64,000 nt of DNA from Mesodorylaimus sp. YZB2_4 (taxonomy: Eukaryota; Nematoda; Enoplea; Dorylaimida; Dorylaimidae). The translations under genes were made by a program, and so were the position numbers. Location: assembly GCA_030248295.1 (NCBI GenBank), contig JASANH010000938.1, positions 1,674,001 through 1,738,000 of the forward strand, read 5' to 3'. Below, piece after piece: positions 62,003 through 64,000 of this stretch. The number at the start of each line of letters is the position of its first letter. The first letter of the stretch is position 1. The notes beneath the pieces were generated by a model, which worked only from the letters and a program-made list of their open reading frames with translations, did no database searches and was not told the DNA's origin.

Positions 62003-63414
62003 CTCATTTCACAGCCAGCTCCGTCGCACTCTTTTAAAGGAGAGCTAAAAGCGCTGGCTACTTGAGTGCATATGCCCTAATTCTCTCTATCCTTGCGTCC
62101 CTTGTTCATCGTGGCCGTGTCAAAACCGGCGATCTTAGCATTTATGATGGCATCCTTGTGTTTCGCCCGTCTGATCGATCAGCAGAGTCCTCCCAGTCAG
62201 TCCCGATGGCTTCAGGCAAGCAGGTGCGAGATGAATGAAAAAGCCTGTTGAACAAGAAAGAGTACGTTGATGCTAACTTTGTGGCGCGCGACCGGGAGGG
62301 CCAATTGCGCTCATACCAGACGGCAGCAATGGGAACTGTCATCCACTGGCCCAATAGGGCCCCCATATCATTCAATTGTCGAGCCGCCAAACAAAACATA
62401 AGTCTGCACACCCGCCTCAAGTCCCCGCTTGTTTTCCCTTCACTTATGCCCCCAATCGGACACCTTTGAAATCCTACTTGGGTGTTCTCCCTCGCATATC
62501 GGAGATGAAAATAAGATCCCTTTGGCACATACTTTCATTTCCTTCTAGCAATATCTTTCCTTATCATTTTCCTCGTCATCACCGGATTTGACTTGTAGAC
62601 ATTAGCAAAAGACCAGGTAGCACCTTCGTTGCTACCACGCTTGGTCGCGAGTATCCGAATGGCGGCGGCACACATTCGTCACCGCTTTCGCTGCTGCACT
62701 GCAAGCAACAAAATGAAGGCGCCTATTTTTGGTGTCATAAACATGATGATGGCTAAGGATGTCTAGTAATGAGGATCCAAATGGCTATGAGGCTTGTGTT
62801 GCCATTCCTCTTCTGGTGCTGCGTTGCGAGGGGTATATTCAGCCCTGCGATTCTGGGGCTGGGAAGGGGGTCTGGGCACGCTTTGCACGGAGCTCGGAAG
62901 GGGTGTTCCTTGCCACGTTGAGAGCGTGGCTGACTACCAGGCGGCGTTGTCTTACTATTTACGATTTGTAGGTTATTTTAGGCGTTTTTGTTTTCTGACT
63001 CATCAGTATCAGCTGGTGCGTTACGTTTACGATATTAACGCGTTAACGACATCGTGGTAACGTTATTAACGGTAACGATAACGATATCTATTTTCAGAGA
63101 ACGCGTTATAACTACTATTTTTTTTCGATAACGCTTTTTGCATACACTACTATACCATTAAATCTCCTTTCCCCCCTTTTTCTCTCTCAATACCACCACT
63201 TTTCTTTCTTCCTCCTTTTTTTTTTTTTTTTTTTTTTCTTTCTCCCTCTCTTTATATTTTCAATAAAAAATTTTTTTCCTTTTCTCACAAAAAAATTTTT
63301 ATCTTTTTTTTTTCTTTTCTTTTTTTTTTTTTTTTTAAAATTTAAAATTTCTTTTTAAAAAAATATAAAATTAATAAAAGTATCAGCGCATTAATTAGTT
63401 AATGCTCCATCACC
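62003..63414. other. unresolved region, repeats at right end
   Basis: A piece at about 62084-62178 on the minus strand (RRAKHKDAIINAKIAGF) looks coding and may be a further exon of the gene at 61137-62002, but I could not join it with good splice sites. From about 63020 the sequence is a TAACG-rich tract and then long T and A/T-rich tracts. Confidence 0.3.
63022..63360. repeat. TAACG-rich tract followed by T-rich low complexity
   Basis: Between 63022 and 63134 the pentamer TAACG occurs at least seven times in a degenerate array that also reads as its own complement in places (TTAACG, CGTTAA, AACGTT). Next come pyrimidine-rich sequence, an unbroken run of about 22 T near 63216-63237, and another of about 18 T near 63319-63336. 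Confidence 0.75.
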
Positions 63415-64000
63415 TCAATAGGCGGATGAAGTCTCTGGCATGAATAAACTGCCCGATGACGCGTTCTCCTCTGGCGATAGTTGATCATTCAGTGGCGAAA
63501 CCTGAGCTAACATCAGTGCGTCCCAGTCGGCGGCTTGCGGCTGCGAACATTACTCTTATTTAGTTACATAGTGGACTCAAAATTAGCGTCCCAGCCGAAA
63601 ATGTACTTGCCACAGAAATACCATCTTTTGTCTGAGGTAGTAAGCTGAACAGTGGCGCTCAAAGCTTACTGTGACTGGCACTGGACTCGATGTTTGGTCG
63701 ATCCAAGTGCTTGCAGATGATGTCTTAGGGATTAGTTCGAGCTTGCAGAGATCATGTTTAGTCAGCGAACGCTAGGCTGGTCCTGGGGCATTACTTGGAA
63801 GTATACCTTAAACGTACCAGCTACAAGCGGCCTTGGCAATGCTTGGACATCGATGACTGGGTCGCTCACTAACAAACAACACGTCTTTCTCGAAGGGCAC
63901 TAACGATAAGCTCCAACTTCACCTGGCCAAATCCATGAAACACTTTACCTTTTTTAGCCGAGGTCTTATGTCATCTGTCAAAACTTTCACTGTTCCATTC
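63415..64000 (-). CDS. unrecognised gene, C-terminal exons, 5' end off window
   Basis: The last exon, 63415-63540, follows a GTTCGCAG acceptor and encodes 41 residues (PQAADWDALMLAQVSPLND ... MPETSSAY) before the stop. An upstream exon, 63807-63868, has a strong TTGTTTGTTAG acceptor and a GTATAC donor and encodes SDPVIDVQALPRPLVAGTFK; both are phase 0 where they would join. Two small phase-compatible exons may lie between (about 63666-63705 and 63614-63650), but their acceptors are weaker. The gene continues beyond base 64000. The acidic, Ser/Pro-rich C-terminus has no recognised domain and I do not assign a function. Confidence 0.4.

Noticed and set aside
1..64000. CRISPR arrays, phage, plasmid or bacterial operon features
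   Set aside because: The sequence is eukaryotic with spliceosomal introns throughout; no spaced direct-repeat arrays or bacterial gene structure were seen.
1..64000. Retroviral or transposon coding genes
   Set aside because: No reverse transcriptase, integrase or transposase motifs were recognised; only short repeats and a possible SINE remnant.

Overview
This is a nuclear window from a small-genome invertebrate animal. The genes are metazoan and split by many short GT-AG introns, mostly 45-90 nt, with strong TTTCAG-type acceptors; adenylyl cyclase, CREB, STIM, SETD1 and Nup98-96 are all present. Start codons repeatedly sit 0-14 nt behind a splice acceptor. Two same-strand gene pairs show AATAAA followed about 100 nt later by such an acceptor. 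That layout fits a lineage with spliced-leader trans-splicing and operons. A nematode is my first guess (possibly outside the Caenorhabditis group), but other trans-splicing phyla are not excluded. All exon models come from reading splice sites by eye and checking phase; every complete model except the bZIP gene sums to whole codons.

Left (1-9 kb): a minus-strand, low-complexity gene resembling the AF4/FMR2 (AFF) family runs off the left edge, followed by about 4.7 kb with no gene I can support. 9-12 kb: a complete STIM calcium sensor (+). 13.9-21.2 kb: a 27-exon Nup98-Nup96 precursor (-) with FG repeats, GLEBS motif and HFS self-cleavage site, but a short Nup96 tail. It is head-to-head with SETD3 (+), the actin-histidine methyltransferase.

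Middle (24.7-36.5 kb): a plus-strand cluster of adenylyl cyclase (ADCY5/6 type, 21 exons), a C6orf89/BRAP-family membrane protein and cytosolic Hsp70. Facing it is a minus-strand cluster from 51.5 down to 36.7 kb: SETD1 (COMPASS H3K4 methyltransferase), MMAB (cobalamin adenosyltransferase), NAA25 (NatB auxiliary subunit) and an F-box/leucine-rich protein.

Right (53.4-64 kb): a PAR-type bZIP factor (-), a CREB with intact kinase-inducible domain (+), a poorly resolved minus-strand multi-exon gene near 61-62 kb, and the 3' end of another unrecognised minus-strand gene at the right edge. Non-coding stretches hold a tRNA-B-box/SINE-like element, long G and C homopolymers, a roughly 118-bp tandem repeat, a TAACG-rich tract and long T tracts.

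The cyclase and CREB are the source and the nuclear target of cAMP signalling, and three perfect CRE palindromes lie in introns of the AFF-like gene. The other genes are general housekeeping (nuclear pore, chromatin, N-terminal acetylation, chaperone, B12 metabolism, calcium entry).
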